64,000 nt of DNA from Bacteroidia bacterium (GCA_030429045.1 JAUIEA010000003.1:17855-81854), one strand, 5' to 3'; shown: positions 45,537-57,087, counted from the first letter of the stretch. Translations and numbers: made by a program. Notes: a model not told the origin generated them from the sequence alone.

Positions 45537-46472
45537 TTGCTGCTCCGCATCATTGGAACATTCGAAGGCCAATCCCCAGGCCACCTGCTCATCTGCACTG
45601 CAGGTTTACACGGCAATGAACTGGCTGGGATCAAAGCATTGGAGTTTATCTTCAAAATGCTTGAAGTAGAGCATATTACCAATCCTGATTTTCATTTTCA
45701 CGGGCGCCTGGTAGGGATCGCCGGAAACATCCAGGCCATGGAGCAGCAGAAGCGCTTCATCCATCAGGATATGAATCGTATGTGGATGCCGGAGAATGTC
45801 GACCGTATTCGCAATGCCCCACCTCATGTCCTCAGCGCAGAAGAACGCGAATTGCGCGATATGATCCATCATATCGATGCAGAAATAGCCCACCTCCCGG
45901 ATGCACCTGTAGTCGTCATGGACCTCCATACCACCACTGCCGATGGTGGAATATTCTGTATTGCGACCGAAGATCCGGAGAGTGTCCGGATCGCCTCAGA
46001 ATTGCATGCACCAGTCATCCTGGGGATGCTCCACGGGATTCGCGGAACCACCATGCATTATTTCCGCAAGGAGGTCATCCCGCGGGATGTCACTGCATTC
46101 GCCTTTGAAGCGGGACAGCATGACGACCCCAAATCGATCAACCGATCCATTGCGGCCATTATCGCTTGCATGCGAGCCCTGGATATGATCGACCCGGAGC
46201 ATGTGGAAACGGTCCACGACGAGGTCCTCATCCATGATTCTCACGGATTGCCTCGGATCGCCGAACTGATCCAGGCCTACCAGGTCCAGGATGAACAGAC
46301 ATTCGAAATCCTCCCCGACTTCAAGAATTTCCAGCTGGTCACAAAGGGACAGTTGCTGGCTCATGATGCCGGCCAGGAAATCCGGGCCATTGATGATGGC
46401 ATGATCCTCATGCCCCGCTACCAGAAACAGGGCGATGATGGCTATTTTTTGTTACGCGTCCTGGTGGATTGA
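45537..46472 (+). CDS. Succinylglutamate desuccinylase/aspartoacylase family zinc carboxypeptidase
   Basis: TAGLHGNELAGIKALE, DLHTTTADGG; TTG or nearby alternative start. Confidence 0.8.
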   Translation: MLLRIIGTFEGQSPGHLLICTAGLHGNELAGIKALEFIFKMLEVEHITNPDFHFHGRLVGIAGNIQAMEQQKRFIHQDMNRMWMPENVDRIRNAPPHVLSAEERELRDMIHHIDAEIAHLPDAPVVVMDLHTTTADGGIFCIATEDPESVRIASELHAPVILGMLHGIRGTTMHYFRKEVIPRDVTAFAFEAGQHDDPKSINRSIAAIIACMRALDMIDPEHVETVHDEVLIHDSHGLPRIAELIQAYQVQDEQTFEILPDFKNFQLVTKGQLLAHDAGQEIRAIDDGMILMPRYQKQGDDGYFLLRVLVD

Positions 46473-46483
46473 CCCGCCACCGC

Positions 46484-46975
46484 TTACATCTTGTACACCC
46501 GCTTCCTTTTGTTCAGGAGATTCATTCGCGGATCGCTGGAAGGTGGTTCCGGTTGCTTCACAGGCCTGTAACCCGGAAATTGTGGATCCGGGATCTCTCC
46601 CGGATTGGGCAGGACCACGATGGTCTTTCGCGGACATTCCAGCACCTTGTCACCCAAACTCAACCGGGCCGGCTCCAGAACAAATACTCCTGACGATGTG
46701 CTGGCCAGGATATAGGTGATGCTGGCCTGCCTGCTGACCTGCCCGTTCAGGATGCGCATGGAAGAGGATTGCTGTGGACCGGCTACAAGCGTAAACCCTT
46801 CAAATGTCGGGGGTTCGAACTCCTCTACCTTTGCGTTTTCGATTTGATAGGTCAATTGAACCAGGTGCCCTTCCAGAATCGTATCCCGGGAAACCTGGAC
46901 AAAAAATCGCATTTCCTGGGCGGTAGCAACTTGACAAAACCAGACCAGGAGTGTCAATCCCACTAGTGGTTTCAT
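46484..46975 (-). CDS. Stand-alone BatD-like domain protein
   Basis: Signal peptide; FFVQVSRDTILEGHLVQLTYQIENAKVEEFEPPTFEGFTLVAGPQQSSSM..ITYILASTSSGVFVLEPA; no C-terminal TM. Confidence 0.65.
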   Translation of the reverse strand: MKPLVGLTLLVWFCQVATAQEMRFFVQVSRDTILEGHLVQLTYQIENAKVEEFEPPTFEGFTLVAGPQQSSSMRILNGQVSRQASITYILASTSSGVFVLEPARLSLGDKVLECPRKTIVVLPNPGEIPDPQFPGYRPVKQPEPPSSDPRMNLLNKRKRVYKM

Positions 46976-47015
46976 GATGCAAGAGTTCATTTGAGACAAA
47001 AATATGGATTCCCGA

Positions 47016-48203
47016 TCATCGGCCAAACAGGTTGTTCAACCAGCTGGTCGAGAAGAATTCAGGTAAAACCTCCCGCAACGGAAAGGATTCTTCCCGGCCG
47101 GAAGGCCCGATGTGCAAGGCAAATGGATCGAGTCGGACCTGCTGGCCAGACTGTTCTGACTGGAGGTGTTGCCGGACTGTCTCCGGCATGCGTCCATCCG
47201 GCCACAGATCCGATAGTGTCATTATCCCTTCCTTTCTTGAAATGATGAACGGGGCATGAATGAACGGGCCCCAGGAACTGATGATATGGAGTGTGCCACT
47301 GGCCATTTTTCGATCCCGATAGGACCAGTCCACCCAGGAATACAGGCGCACGGCATGTCGCTGGAAGGGGCGTTGGACCTCATGGCCGGTCAGCAGGCTG
47401 TGATATTCTTCTTCGAAGGACCTCCGCACCGGAAGAAGATGTTCGTCCAGAAATGCCATCCACCCCGGCCAATCCAGGTCGGGGTGCAGCAAGAGGATCT
47501 CCCGGGAATAATCCAGAAATGCCGTGACCAGGACCGGGTCAGTTTTGAATTTTCGCAGATGGACACGCTGGAATCGACCTTGTTGATCTGTCCAGTTGGC
47601 TGAGCGCCAGGCCTGCCGGTCTGTCAACAACTGCAGTTCGTGGTGCTGCCCCGAATGTGGATCATCCAGGGAAAGTAATATACCGGAAGCCAGCCACTCT
47701 CCCGTCACCGGTGCCAGCTTCTGTTGTGTGGCCTCCCAGGCCAATCCCTTCCATTTTCCCCTGGGAAGCGGAAAGAGGATAAAGGACCATTTTTTCTTGC
47801 CGTCGTTAAAAAAGAATCGTACTGTGAATGTCCTGGGCACATCGACCGGTGCACTGAACAAGGCGCACAAGCTTCCGCTGGATTGGTTGTAGTTGGACCA
47901 TTCACCCAGCCAATGATCACTTTGCGGCCCGATGACCCACTTCCCTGCTATACTTCCATCGGGTATCACTTCATGGATCATCCACTGATCCCCCTGCTGT
48001 TGCGCGTGCAGTTGGATGGGAAACGGTTCATCAGGCAGCGACAACGTACCATCACCCTGATCATCCAATTGGATCTCTACGGGGTGGAATCCCTCCCACA
48101 ACCCATAGAAATGTAACGGGCCTGACAAATCCTGTCCGATCAAGGATGTACTTTTGAGGCAGACCAGCCAAAAAAAGGCCCATGTGCGGAAATCTCCAGT
48201 CAT
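47016..48203 (-). CDS. Hypothetical exported protein
   Basis: 395 aa, signal-like N-terminus; no recognised family. Confidence 0.6.
   Translation of the reverse strand: MTGDFRTWAFFWLVCLKSTSLIGQDLSGPLHFYGLWEGFHPVEIQLDDQGDGTLSLPDEPFPIQLHAQQQGDQWMIHEVIPDGSIAGKWVIGPQSDHWLGEWSNYNQSSGSLCALFSAPVDVPRTFTVRFFFNDGKKKWSFILFPLPRGKWKGLAWEATQQKLAPVTGEWLASGILLSLDDPHSGQHHELQLLTDRQAWRSANWTDQQGRFQRVHLRKFKTDPVLVTAFLDYSREILLLHPDLDWPGWMAFLDEHLLPVRRSFEEEYHSLLTGHEVQRPFQRHAVRLYSWVDWSYRDRKMASGTLHIISSWGPFIHAPFIISRKEGIMTLSDLWPDGRMPETVRQHLQSEQSGQQVRLDPFALHIGPSGREESFPLREVLPEFFSTSWLNNLFGR
48149..48156 (+). promoter_or_regulatory. -7 box TACTTTTG
   Basis: Exact TAnnTTTG, 25 nt upstream of ATG 48182. Confidence 0.45.
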
Positions 48204-48919
48204 TGTGTTTCAGGTTCTTGCTTAAAGGTACTCTCACCCCGGGACTCCTGCTGGCCATCAGCCTGCTTTTTCTGTCCGGGAGGGGTCTGAGTCAGGATTT
48301 GACCGATCCAGGCAGCTGGGCCGCCTCTCTGCCCAAGCGTACGCTTGTGATCGTCGTACCCACCTTCACTGTCAAACATCAGCGCATCCAGTCTTCCGTT
48401 CAGAATCATGCACCTGAGGCCAGAGGCCGCCTGCAGGCGGAACGGATCATGCAGCGGGATCGATCCTATCGCGACACACTTCTGCTGGCATTATCAGCTT
48501 CCTTTCAGGAACATTATCAGTTCGGAAAAGTTCGCCTGATGCCCGATACGAGCTATGCTCGCTGGCAAAAGGGCCTTTCTCCCCTGACCTGGATCGATCT
48601 GGAAGGTAAAACAGCCACGCTTTCGGGCATAGTGAATAACGAGGTGATCTTCCTGAAAAAGAAAAAAACCAGCCGTGAGACAGGCACCGGTGTAGAAGTG
48701 TGGATGGCCAGCACCCCAGATCGCCAGGACCTTCCCGGGAAGTTTCCAGATCAATTTCGGGAAGGGTCCCTCGGTACCCGTTTCATCCGCTTTCTCGAAG
48801 CCTTTTTGACCTTTACCACCTCTCCGGACACCCTGGAAGAACAACGGGTGATCACCGATTATCTGGCCAGGCAGGTCGATCGCAAATGGTCTGCCTATAT
48901 CGACTCTCTTGAGGAGTGA
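48182..48919 (+). CDS. Hypothetical exported protein
   Basis: 245 aa; signal peptide [17 protein letters not shown]; no recognised family. Confidence 0.6.
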   Translation: MCGNLQSLCFRFLLKGTLTPGLLLAISLLFLSGRGLSQDLTDPGSWAASLPKRTLVIVVPTFTVKHQRIQSSVQNHAPEARGRLQAERIMQRDRSYRDTLLLALSASFQEHYQFGKVRLMPDTSYARWQKGLSPLTWIDLEGKTATLSGIVNNEVIFLKKKKTSRETGTGVEVWMASTPDRQDLPGKFPDQFREGSLGTRFIRFLEAFLTFTTSPDTLEEQRVITDYLARQVDRKWSAYIDSLEE

Positions 48920-49173
48920 TCCACGGATCCGGATGGATGCTTTTTAGGATTCCGGGGCACGGGGTCATGGCCGTGGCCACCCCATGGATGACACCTGCCA
49001 ATTCGTTTGATGCCCATCCACAACCCACGAAACGGACCCCACTCCTCGATGGCCTCGACCATATAATGCGAACAGGTCGGAGTATACCGACAGGATGGAG
49101 GCAATAGAGGCGCAATGGCGTACTGATAAAACCGGACAGGCAAAATCAGCAATCGTTTGAGAAGCCAGATCAT
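48895..49173 (-). CDS. yidD: Membrane protein insertion efficiency factor YidD
   Basis: [65 protein letters not shown]. Confidence 0.92.
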   Translation of the reverse strand: MIWLLKRLLILPVRFYQYAIAPLLPPSCRYTPTCSHYMVEAIEEWGPFRGLWMGIKRIGRCHPWGGHGHDPVPRNPKKHPSGSVDHSSRESI

Positions 49174-49356
49174 AAACGAGAAGGTATCCTTCAGCAATTG
49201 ATTTGTGGTGAATGTAGGTACTAATCCGGATAGGCCCTCTCCCTGGTCAGGGTCCTTCGACAAGAAAAGAGGGTTGAGACGAGATCCCGGATCATCCCCC
49301 AACCCCCTTTTCAGAGAAATATGATGTGACCGACCCGTATTGCAGAGCCGATCGGA

Positions 49357-50670
49357 TCAATATCGATAGTATTCCGGCTTGTACGGGCCTTCAGGGGTCA
49401 CCCCGATATAGGCGGCCTGCTCATCAGAAAGCACATCCAGTTCAACACCGATCTTGGCGAGATGGAGGCGAGCCACCATTTCATCCAGATGCTTGGGCAG
49501 GGTATACACCGCATTTTCGTAGTTGCCGTGATTCTGCCACAATTCCAGCTGGGCCAGGGTTTGATTGGTGAAGGAATTGGACATCACAAAAGAAGGGTGT
49601 CCAGTTGCACAACCGAGGTTGACCAGTCGGCCTTCGGCCAGGACGATGATATCCTTTCCGTCGATCGTATACTTATCGACCTGGGGCTTGATCTCCATCT
49701 TCCGGACCCCCTTTGTACCATTGAGCCAGGCCATGTCGATCTCATTGTCGAAGTGACCGATATTGGCCAGGATGGCTTTGTCCTTCATCAGGCGGAAGTG
49801 AGTGCCGGTGACCACATCCTTGTTACCGGTAGCGGTCACGATGATATCCGCACGTGGAATTGCGTTCACCATCTTCTGGACCTCAAATCCGTCCATGGCT
49901 GCCTGCAGGGCGCAAATCGGATCGATCTCTGTGACGATCACCCGGCATCCCGCACCGCGCAGTGAAGCCGCTGATCCTTTTCCAACGTCACCATATCCGG
50001 CAACAAGGGCCACTTTACCTGCCATCATCACATCGGTCGCCCGACGAATGGCATCTACACAGGATTCCTTACACCCATATTTGTTGTCAAACTTGGACTT
50101 GGTCACCGAGTCATTGACATTGATCGCGGGCATGGGCAAGGTTCCTTTCTTCATCCGCTCATACAGCCGGTGGACACCCGTGGTGGTTTCTTCACTCAAA
50201 CCGCGAATGCCTGGTACCAGTTCAGGATAGCGATCCAGGACCATATTGGTCAGATCTCCTCCATCGTCCAGGATCATATTCAAGGGCTGATTGTCCTTGA
50301 ACGCAAACAGGGTCTGTTCGATGCACCAGTCGAATTCTTCCTCATTCATACCCTTCCAGGCATAAACCGGAATGCCTGCCTTGGCGATGGCTGCAGCGGC
50401 ATGATCCTGGGTCGAGAAGATATTGCAGGAAGACCAGGTCACATCTGCACCGAGCTCGATCAATGTTTCGATCAGGACAGCGGTCTGGATGGTCATATGC
50501 AGGCAACCTGCTATACGCGCACCTTTCAGGGGCTTTTCCTTCCCGTATTGCTCGCGAAGAGCCATCAAACCGGGCATTTCGGCTTCGGCGAGTTCAATTT
50601 CACGACGGCCGTATTCAGCCTGGGTGATATCCTTTACTTTGTAGGGGAGTCTGGTGACAGTAGTAGACAT
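49357..50670 (-). CDS. ahcY: Adenosylhomocysteinase
   Basis: [62 protein letters not shown]-terminal KPEYYRY. Confidence 0.96.
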   Translation of the reverse strand: MSTTVTRLPYKVKDITQAEYGRREIELAEAEMPGLMALREQYGKEKPLKGARIAGCLHMTIQTAVLIETLIELGADVTWSSCNIFSTQDHAAAAIAKAGIPVYAWKGMNEEEFDWCIEQTLFAFKDNQPLNMILDDGGDLTNMVLDRYPELVPGIRGLSEETTTGVHRLYERMKKGTLPMPAINVNDSVTKSKFDNKYGCKESCVDAIRRATDVMMAGKVALVAGYGDVGKGSAASLRGAGCRVIVTEIDPICALQAAMDGFEVQKMVNAIPRADIIVTATGNKDVVTGTHFRLMKDKAILANIGHFDNEIDMAWLNGTKGVRKMEIKPQVDKYTIDGKDIIVLAEGRLVNLGCATGHPSFVMSNSFTNQTLAQLELWQNHGNYENAVYTLPKHLDEMVARLHLAKIGVELDVLSDEQAAYIGVTPEGPYKPEYYRY

Positions 50671-50782
50671 GGAAAACGATTTGTGCGATTAACGACCAGC
50701 AGGCCGGTTTTGTTTACAGAGTGCAAAGATAAGTGTTCGTCGGGAATGGAGCACGAGGGCTCATCTCGGTATGGCATTGAAG

Positions 50783-50819
50783 AAAACGGGTGTCCACCGG
50801 TCGGTGGACACCCGTTTTA
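50783..50819 (-). terminator. Terminator of M16 peptidase gene
   Basis: AAAACGGGTGTCCACC-GGTC-GGTGGACACCCGTTTT, perfect stem. Confidence 0.75.
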
Positions 50820-50838
50820 TGAATCATTGACTCCCGGA

Positions 50839-53574
50839 TCAGGGCTTGTCTGTCTTGGCCTTGACCTTGGCGAAATCGCCCGCTTTGATGATGGTGATCT
50901 TGGCCGGATCAATGTTGCGCTTCATCGCGGCATTGATCTCCTCCACCTTCATATTCATGACCTTTTCTTCAAGGGCTTTATCAAAAGCCATGGTCCGATC
51001 CAGAAAGAGGTTGCTGTTCAGAGTTCCAGCCAACCGGTTGTCCTGTGTTCGAGTGACGGTCTGGCTTTGGAGCCAGCCATTTTTCGCAGCTTCCAGCTCC
51101 TCTGCCGTAAATCCTTCGGTAATGACCTTCTGGATCTCCTCCTTGAAGGCTGCCTCCAGCTTTTCGGCATTTTCAGGGGCATAGATCGCATAAGCACCCC
51201 ATGAAGCGGCTTTATCCAGTGATCCGGCATTGAAGAAGGAACCGACACCATAGCTCAGTCCTTCCTTCTGACGGATACGCGTGGCCAGGCGGCTGTTCAG
51301 GAAACCACCACCGAGCATAAAGTTACCCATGGTCACCGCTGCGTAATCGGCGCTTTCATCGTTCATTTCGATGGGCAGGGATGCAATGAAAAAGGCATTG
51401 GCCTTGTCCGGTGTCTCAAAATTGAGATTATCGGGCTTGGGTTCCTGGAAGGGGCGTTCGATCCGGACATACTTTTGAGGGGCCTTCCAATCACCAAAGA
51501 GGTTATTCAGCTGTTGGGTCAAGGATGCCTGGTCAAAATCACCAACGACACTCACTGTAGCATTGGATGTACTGATAAAGTCCTTGTAAAAAGAAACGAT
51601 CTCATCCCGGCTGACATTCTTATAGTCCGCCAGCTCTTCATCCAGGGTGCCGATATAGTATGGGTGACCCTTTTCAAACTGTTGGTTGTGGCGCTGGATG
51701 GCACGAATGGCAATGGCCTGTGGCTCGGAGCGGTTCTGCTCCATGGCGGCCAGGTTCTGCTCGATCAGCTTGTCCAGTTCTTCCTGCGGGAACACCGGGT
51801 CGCGCAGGATATCCCGTACCAGTGTGAGCACCTCGTTGAGATTCTCCTTCTTGGTGGTGATACTCACATTTGCGCCCGTGGAAGAACCGTTGATCCGTAC
51901 GGTAGCCTTCAATTTATCAAAGGCCTGCTTGATCTCCTCCCGGTTCATTTTGGAGGTTCCGGTGTTGAGCAGGTCTATGGCATATTCACCGATCTTACCC
52001 TTGTTCATCAGGGTCTCCTCGGTTCCATAACGCAAGGTCATGGACAGATTGACCGATTCACCACGTGTCTTTTTGGGCAGGAGGGCAATCTCCATTCCGT
52101 TCCTGGCTTCGGTGATCACGGTGCGTGCATCAATATTGTCCGGTGACGGATCAAATGCCTCTCCTTCAGAAATGGTCTCCGTGCCTTTATAATCCTTTAC
52201 CAAAGCAGCAACATCCGGGGTAGCCGGGATCTCAGCCCGCTGCGGTTCAGCCGTGGGAATAAAGATGCCCACCGTGCGGTTGTCCGGCTTCAGATAGTTT
52301 TCAGCAACCTTCAAAACCTGATCTGCAGTCACCTGCTTGATCCGGTCACGGTGAATGAACATCAGGCGCCAATCGCCCATGCCGATCCATTCACTGAGCT
52401 GCAAACAGATCCGCTCGGAGGAGTTGAATGACAATTCGATATTCTTCAGCAACTCGTTTTTGGCCTGCTCCACTTCGGCTTCAGTAGGTGGATTGCTCAC
52501 CACGGCGTCCAGCGTGGACAGCATGGTCTTCTTCGCTTCTTCCAGATCTTTTTCCTTGGGTACTTCAGCAAAGAACATCATCAATCCCGGATCATGCAGC
52601 TGGAAGGACCAACCAAAAGACTGGCTCGCCTTCTTGCCGTCGACCATGGCCTTGTACAGGCGGCCGGAAGGATTGGAGGCCAGTACGCTAGTCAGAACCT
52701 CTATCGCAGCAAAGTCGGAATGAGGACCCGGAGCAGCGTGGTAGGCACATCCCAGAAACTGGACATCACCGACCCGACGGAGGGTCACAAAACGCTCTCC
52801 ATCCTGAACGGGGTCAAGCGTATAGATATCCGGCAAGACCCGCTCCGGCTTTGGAATGGGTGCAAAATATTCATTGACCAGTGCCAGCGTCTTTTCCGGA
52901 TCAAACTTACCGGCGACGGTCAATACGGCATTGTCCGGCTGGTAATATTTTTTGTAGAACGCCTGGAGGCGTTCGATGGGGACATTCTCAATATCGGCAC
53001 GGCAACCGATCGTCGACTTGCCATAGTTGTGCCACAGGTATGCAGTGGATACGATCCGTTCCATCAGAACACTGAACGGACTGTTTTCACCGGACTCAAA
53101 TTCATTCCGGACCACTGTCATCTCGCTATCCAGATCCTTTTTGGCAATGAAGGAATTGGTCATGCGATCTGCCTCCAATTCCAATGCCCACTTGAGGTTT
53201 TCCTCCGTCGCATTGAACGTTTCGTAATAATTGGTCCGATCCAGCCAGGTGGTGCCATTCGGACGGGCGCCGTGCTCGGTCAATTCCTGGGGAATATTCG
53301 GATGCTTTGGCGTGCCTTTGAACACCATGTGTTCCAGGAGGTGAGCCATTCCCGTTTCTCCGTAGTTCTCGTGACGTGATCCCACCAGATAGGTGATGTT
53401 CACCGTGATCGTTTGCTTGGATTGATCTGGAAACAAAAGGACACGCAGCCCGTTTTCCAGTCGATATTCTGTGATCCCCTCCACGGAGGTCACCTTGATC
53501 GGATCTGCAGCAGTCGCAACTGCCTGCACTCCTAACATCATTGTCAACATCAGGATCAAATTTTTCATCATCAT
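50839..53574 (-). CDS. M16 family metallopeptidase (insulinase-like, fused two-domain)
   Basis: GMAHLLEHMVFKGTPKHPN (HxxEH); 911 aa; signal peptide. Confidence 0.92.
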   Translation of the reverse strand: MMMKNLILMLTMMLGVQAVATAADPIKVTSVEGITEYRLENGLRVLLFPDQSKQTITVNITYLVGSRHENYGETGMAHLLEHMVFKGTPKHPNIPQELTEHGARPNGTTWLDRTNYYETFNATEENLKWALELEADRMTNSFIAKKDLDSEMTVVRNEFESGENSPFSVLMERIVSTAYLWHNYGKSTIGCRADIENVPIERLQAFYKKYYQPDNAVLTVAGKFDPEKTLALVNEYFAPIPKPERVLPDIYTLDPVQDGERFVTLRRVGDVQFLGCAYHAAPGPHSDFAAIEVLTSVLASNPSGRLYKAMVDGKKASQSFGWSFQLHDPGLMMFFAEVPKEKDLEEAKKTMLSTLDAVVSNPPTEAEVEQAKNELLKNIELSFNSSERICLQLSEWIGMGDWRLMFIHRDRIKQVTADQVLKVAENYLKPDNRTVGIFIPTAEPQRAEIPATPDVAALVKDYKGTETISEGEAFDPSPDNIDARTVITEARNGMEIALLPKKTRGESVNLSMTLRYGTEETLMNKGKIGEYAIDLLNTGTSKMNREEIKQAFDKLKATVRINGSSTGANVSITTKKENLNEVLTLVRDILRDPVFPQEELDKLIEQNLAAMEQNRSEPQAIAIRAIQRHNQQFEKGHPYYIGTLDEELADYKNVSRDEIVSFYKDFISTSNATVSVVGDFDQASLTQQLNNLFGDWKAPQKYVRIERPFQEPKPDNLNFETPDKANAFFIASLPIEMNDESADYAAVTMGNFMLGGGFLNSRLATRIRQKEGLSYGVGSFFNAGSLDKAASWGAYAIYAPENAEKLEAAFKEEIQKVITEGFTAEELEAAKNGWLQSQTVTRTQDNRLAGTLNSNLFLDRTMAFDKALEEKVMNMKVEEINAAMKRNIDPAKITIIKAGDFAKVKAKTDKP

Positions 53575-53789
53575 ACTATGGATTTAAGTTGGAGAAGCCA
53601 ATTCAACTGAAAAGATACGATGTTCATTATCCTCCGCCTACGGAATGATCTGAATCTTGGACGAATGAACTGTTAAACCGGACGAACGCAAATACTTTTG
53701 TCGGCTGACCGACGCTAACCCTATTCAAACGCCCCGACAGGCCACTTGTTCATGGGCCTTTCGGGACGGGTGAACAGCGAGGGCGTTCT

Positions 53790-54434
53790 CTAGTTCTCGA
53801 CGATCCTGGTGGCGAGGTATTCCGATACCCCACGATGGGTGGCCTTCATTCCATCCATTCCTTTTTTCCAGTTGGCGGGACATACTTCACCGACCTCTTC
53901 AAAATACTGGAGGGCATCCACCATCCGAAGTGCCTCATCCACGTTGCGGCCAAGCGGCAGATCATTTACGATCTGGTGGCGAACGATTCCCTGCCTGTCG
54001 ATCAGGAACAAACCACGGAAGGCGATCATTTCTCACTCGCATTGCATCTGGTCATCCTCATCGATAAACCACTGGCCTGCCAGCACATCATAATTGAAAG
54101 AAATGCTCTTGTTGGTATCGGCTACCAATGGATAGGTGATCCCTTTGATCCCGCCCTGCTCCGGACTCATTTGCAACCATCCCCAGTGGGATTGTTCGGT
54201 ATCCGTGGAGACGGCGACAACTTCTACATTGCGATCCCGGAACTGCTGCAGTTTTTCCTGGAAGGCATGAAGTTCTGTCGGGCAAACAAAGGTGAAATCC
54301 TTGGGATAGAAGAACAGGAGTACATATTTCTCTCCTTTGAACTGAGACAAGCTGAAATCATTCACGATCTCCACTCCGTTCACGACTGCCGCCGCTTTAA
54401 AATCCGGGGCACTTTTTCCGACTAATACTGCCAT
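53790..54434 (-). pseudogene. 2-Cys peroxiredoxin (AhpC/TSA) interrupted by an in-frame TGA at 54033-54035
   Basis: N-part FTFVCPTELHAFQEKLQ..DEDDQMQCE, stop, then E-MIAFRGLFLIDRQGIVRHQIVNDLPLGRNVDEALRMVDALQYFEEVGEVCPANW in the same frame. Confidence 0.75.
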
Positions 54435-54557
54435 AACTACTTCTATTTTAAGAATGATCAATCAAAACATTGGACAGGCCCGCCGTAGTCAGCAAGCACA
54501 AGAAAGACCCAAGCCTTTCACTCTGGTGTTGGAAATGATTTAAACTGGAGAGCCGGA

Positions 54558-55466
54558 TCAGGCGCCTTCCAGGGCCGCTGCGCCACCCACGATCTCCGAG
54601 AGTTCCCGGGTGATCGATTCCTGACGCGCCTTGTTGTAGGAGATCCTCAATTCCTTGAGAAGCTCTTCCGCATTCTCTGTCGCCTTTTCCATCGCTGTCA
54701 TCCGTGCACCATGTTCGGATGCATGTGTATCCAGCAGGAATTTGTAAAACGACGTTTTCAAAATACTGGGTAAGAGGTGATCCAGCAGACCGTGCTTGTC
54801 TGGTTCGAACAGGTAGTCTGCCTTGGTCTTCTGTTTTACCACTGATGTTTTATCCTCGACGACAGGCAGGAAAGTTTGCAATTCAGGGAATTGCGTCGCT
54901 GCATTTTTAAAGCGGCCGTAGGCGACTTCGACGACATCGTAGGACTGATCAGAGAACTTGTCCATGATCTCCTGAGCCGCCTTTTCGACCTGCTCAAAGG
55001 TCAGATCCTGGAACATATTGGCATGGTCACTGATCACAGTGGCCTTCTTGTAGTGACGGCGGAAATAATCATTGCCTTTCTTCCCGATACAGATGATGGT
55101 CAGGTTACCAGCATTCAACACATCCTGATATTTCTCCTCGATCCTGGCGACTGCCACCTTGATGACATTGGTATTGAATGCGCCGCAAAGTCCCTTGCTG
55201 GATGTGACTACGACCATACAGGCTTTTTGTACGTCGCGAACCTGACCAAAAGAGGAGTTGATATCTCCATCCGCATTGGCCAGGATATTCACCATCATGG
55301 TATTCAGACGCTCCGCATAAGGGCGCATATCGACAATGGCCTGTTGAGCCCGGCGCAATTTTGCAGCCGAGACCATTTTCATCGCTTTGGTGATCTGTTG
55401 GGTCCCAATGACCGATTTGATCCGTTCGCGAACTTCCTTGAGATTTGCAGCCATAATCCGGGGCAA
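54558..55466 (-). CDS. atpG: ATP synthase F1 subunit gamma
   Basis: LKEVRERIKSVIGTQQITKAMKMVSAAKLRRAQ; SSKGLCGAFN. Confidence 0.95.
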   Translation of the reverse strand: MPRIMAANLKEVRERIKSVIGTQQITKAMKMVSAAKLRRAQQAIVDMRPYAERLNTMMVNILANADGDINSSFGQVRDVQKACMVVVTSSKGLCGAFNTNVIKVAVARIEEKYQDVLNAGNLTIICIGKKGNDYFRRHYKKATVISDHANMFQDLTFEQVEKAAQEIMDKFSDQSYDVVEVAYGRFKNAATQFPELQTFLPVVEDKTSVVKQKTKADYLFEPDKHGLLDHLLPSILKTSFYKFLLDTHASEHGARMTAMEKATENAEELLKELRISYNKARQESITRELSEIVGGAAALEGA

Positions 55467-55485
55467 TAATTCCTAAAAACAATAA

Positions 55486-57087
55486 TTACTTGTACGACGC
55501 TGACAGGTCAGCGGCCAGTTTCTCGAGGACCTGAAGATCATCTGCCTCCAGCTTTCCCTTACGGAAATTCTCCAGGATACCACTGTGCTTCTGCTCCATG
55601 GTATTGAGGACATTCTCCTCGAACTCCTTCACCTTATTGACAGGTACGTGACGTAAGAGACCCTTACTTCCCAGGTAAATGATGGCGACCTGCTTCTCGA
55701 CAGATACCGGTGAATACTGGGGTTGCTTCAGGATCTCCACGTTGCGCTGTCCTTTGTCCAGGACAGACTGGGTGGCAGCGTCGAGGTCTGAACCGAACTT
55801 GGCAAACGCTTCCAATTCGCGGAATTGCGCCTGGTCCAGCTTCAGCGTACCAGCTACCTTTTTCATGGATTTGATCTGGGCGTTACCTCCCACACGGGAT
55901 ACAGAGATACCCACGTTGATCGCCGGGCGAATACCTGCATTAAAGAGGTTTGATTCCAGGAAGATCTGACCGTCGGTAATCGAAATCACGTTGGTCGGGA
56001 TATAGGCAGATACGTCACCCGCCTGCGTTTCGATGATCGGCAGAGCGGTCAGGGAACCACCACCTTTTACCAGGGGCTCGCCGTTGGCGTCCTTGGCGTT
56101 TTTCAATGAATCCGGCAAGTCGTTCATATTGCGAGCGATCTCATCGTTGCCGATGATCTTGGCCGCGCGCTCGAGCAAACGGCTGTGCAGGTAGAATACA
56201 TCACCCGGATAGGCTTCACGTCCCGGTGGACGACGCAGCAGGAGGGAGACCTCACGGTAAGCGACCGCCTGCTTGGACAGATCATCATAGATGATGAGTG
56301 CCGGGCGGCCGGTATCCCGGTAGAACTCACCAATGGCAGCACCTGCAAACGGTGCGTAGAACACCAATGGTGCCGGATCCGCAGCGCTGGCAGCAACGAT
56401 GGTGGTATAGGCCATCGCGCCATTTTCTTCAAGTGTCTTCGCCACCTGGGCCACCGTAGATGCCTTCTGGCCAGAGGCCACATAGATGCAATAAACCGGC
56501 TCGCCCCGATCGTAGAATTCTTTCTGGTTGATGATGGTATCGATGGCGATCGCCGTTTTACCCGTCTGGCGGTCACCGATGATCAACTCACGCTGGCCAC
56601 GGCCCACAGGAATCATCGCATCGATGGCTTTGATCCCCGTCTGCAATGGCTCAGATACCGGCTGGCGATAGATGACACCAGGTGCCTTCCGCTCCAGCGG
56701 CATGGTATACTTTGTGCCTCCGATCGGTCCTTTTCCATCAATGGGCATACCCAGTGGATTGACCACACGGCCGACATACTCTTCACCGACATCAATAGAA
56801 GCGATCTTTTTGGTCCGGCGGACGGTACTACCTTCCTTGATCCCAGCACTGGAACCCATCAATACCACACCCACGTTGTCTTCCTCAAGGTTCAGTACAA
56901 TGGCTTGTACTCCGGATTCAAATTCGACCAGTTCACCAGCCTGAACACCAGTCAAGCCGTAAACGCGGGCAATACCGTCACCCACCTGGAGTACGGAGCC
57001 CACTTCTTCCAGTTCGGTCGCTGTTGCAAATCCGGACAGTTGCTGCTTGAGGATCGCGGATATTTCATCGGGTTTTACATCCACCAT
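55486..57087 (-). CDS. atpA: ATP synthase F1 subunit alpha
   Basis: [28 protein letters not shown]; full-length 533 aa. Confidence 0.97.
   Translation of the reverse strand: MVDVKPDEISAILKQQLSGFATATELEEVGSVLQVGDGIARVYGLTGVQAGELVEFESGVQAIVLNLEEDNVGVVLMGSSAGIKEGSTVRRTKKIASIDVGEEYVGRVVNPLGMPIDGKGPIGGTKYTMPLERKAPGVIYRQPVSEPLQTGIKAIDAMIPVGRGQRELIIGDRQTGKTAIAIDTIINQKEFYDRGEPVYCIYVASGQKASTVAQVAKTLEENGAMAYTTIVAASAADPAPLVFYAPFAGAAIGEFYRDTGRPALIIYDDLSKQAVAYREVSLLLRRPPGREAYPGDVFYLHSRLLERAAKIIGNDEIARNMNDLPDSLKNAKDANGEPLVKGGGSLTALPIIETQAGDVSAYIPTNVISITDGQIFLESNLFNAGIRPAINVGISVSRVGGNAQIKSMKKVAGTLKLDQAQFRELEAFAKFGSDLDAATQSVLDKGQRNVEILKQPQYSPVSVEKQVAIIYLGSKGLLRHVPVNKVKEFEENVLNTMEQKHSGILENFRKGKLEADDLQVLEKLAADLSASYK

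Noticed and set aside
54033-54035. Peroxiredoxin TGA as selenocysteine or whole-genome code change
   Set aside because: Both catalytic Cys codons are present elsewhere in the gene and TGA terminates many other genes here, so neither catalytic Sec nor a global TGA-to-Gly code fits
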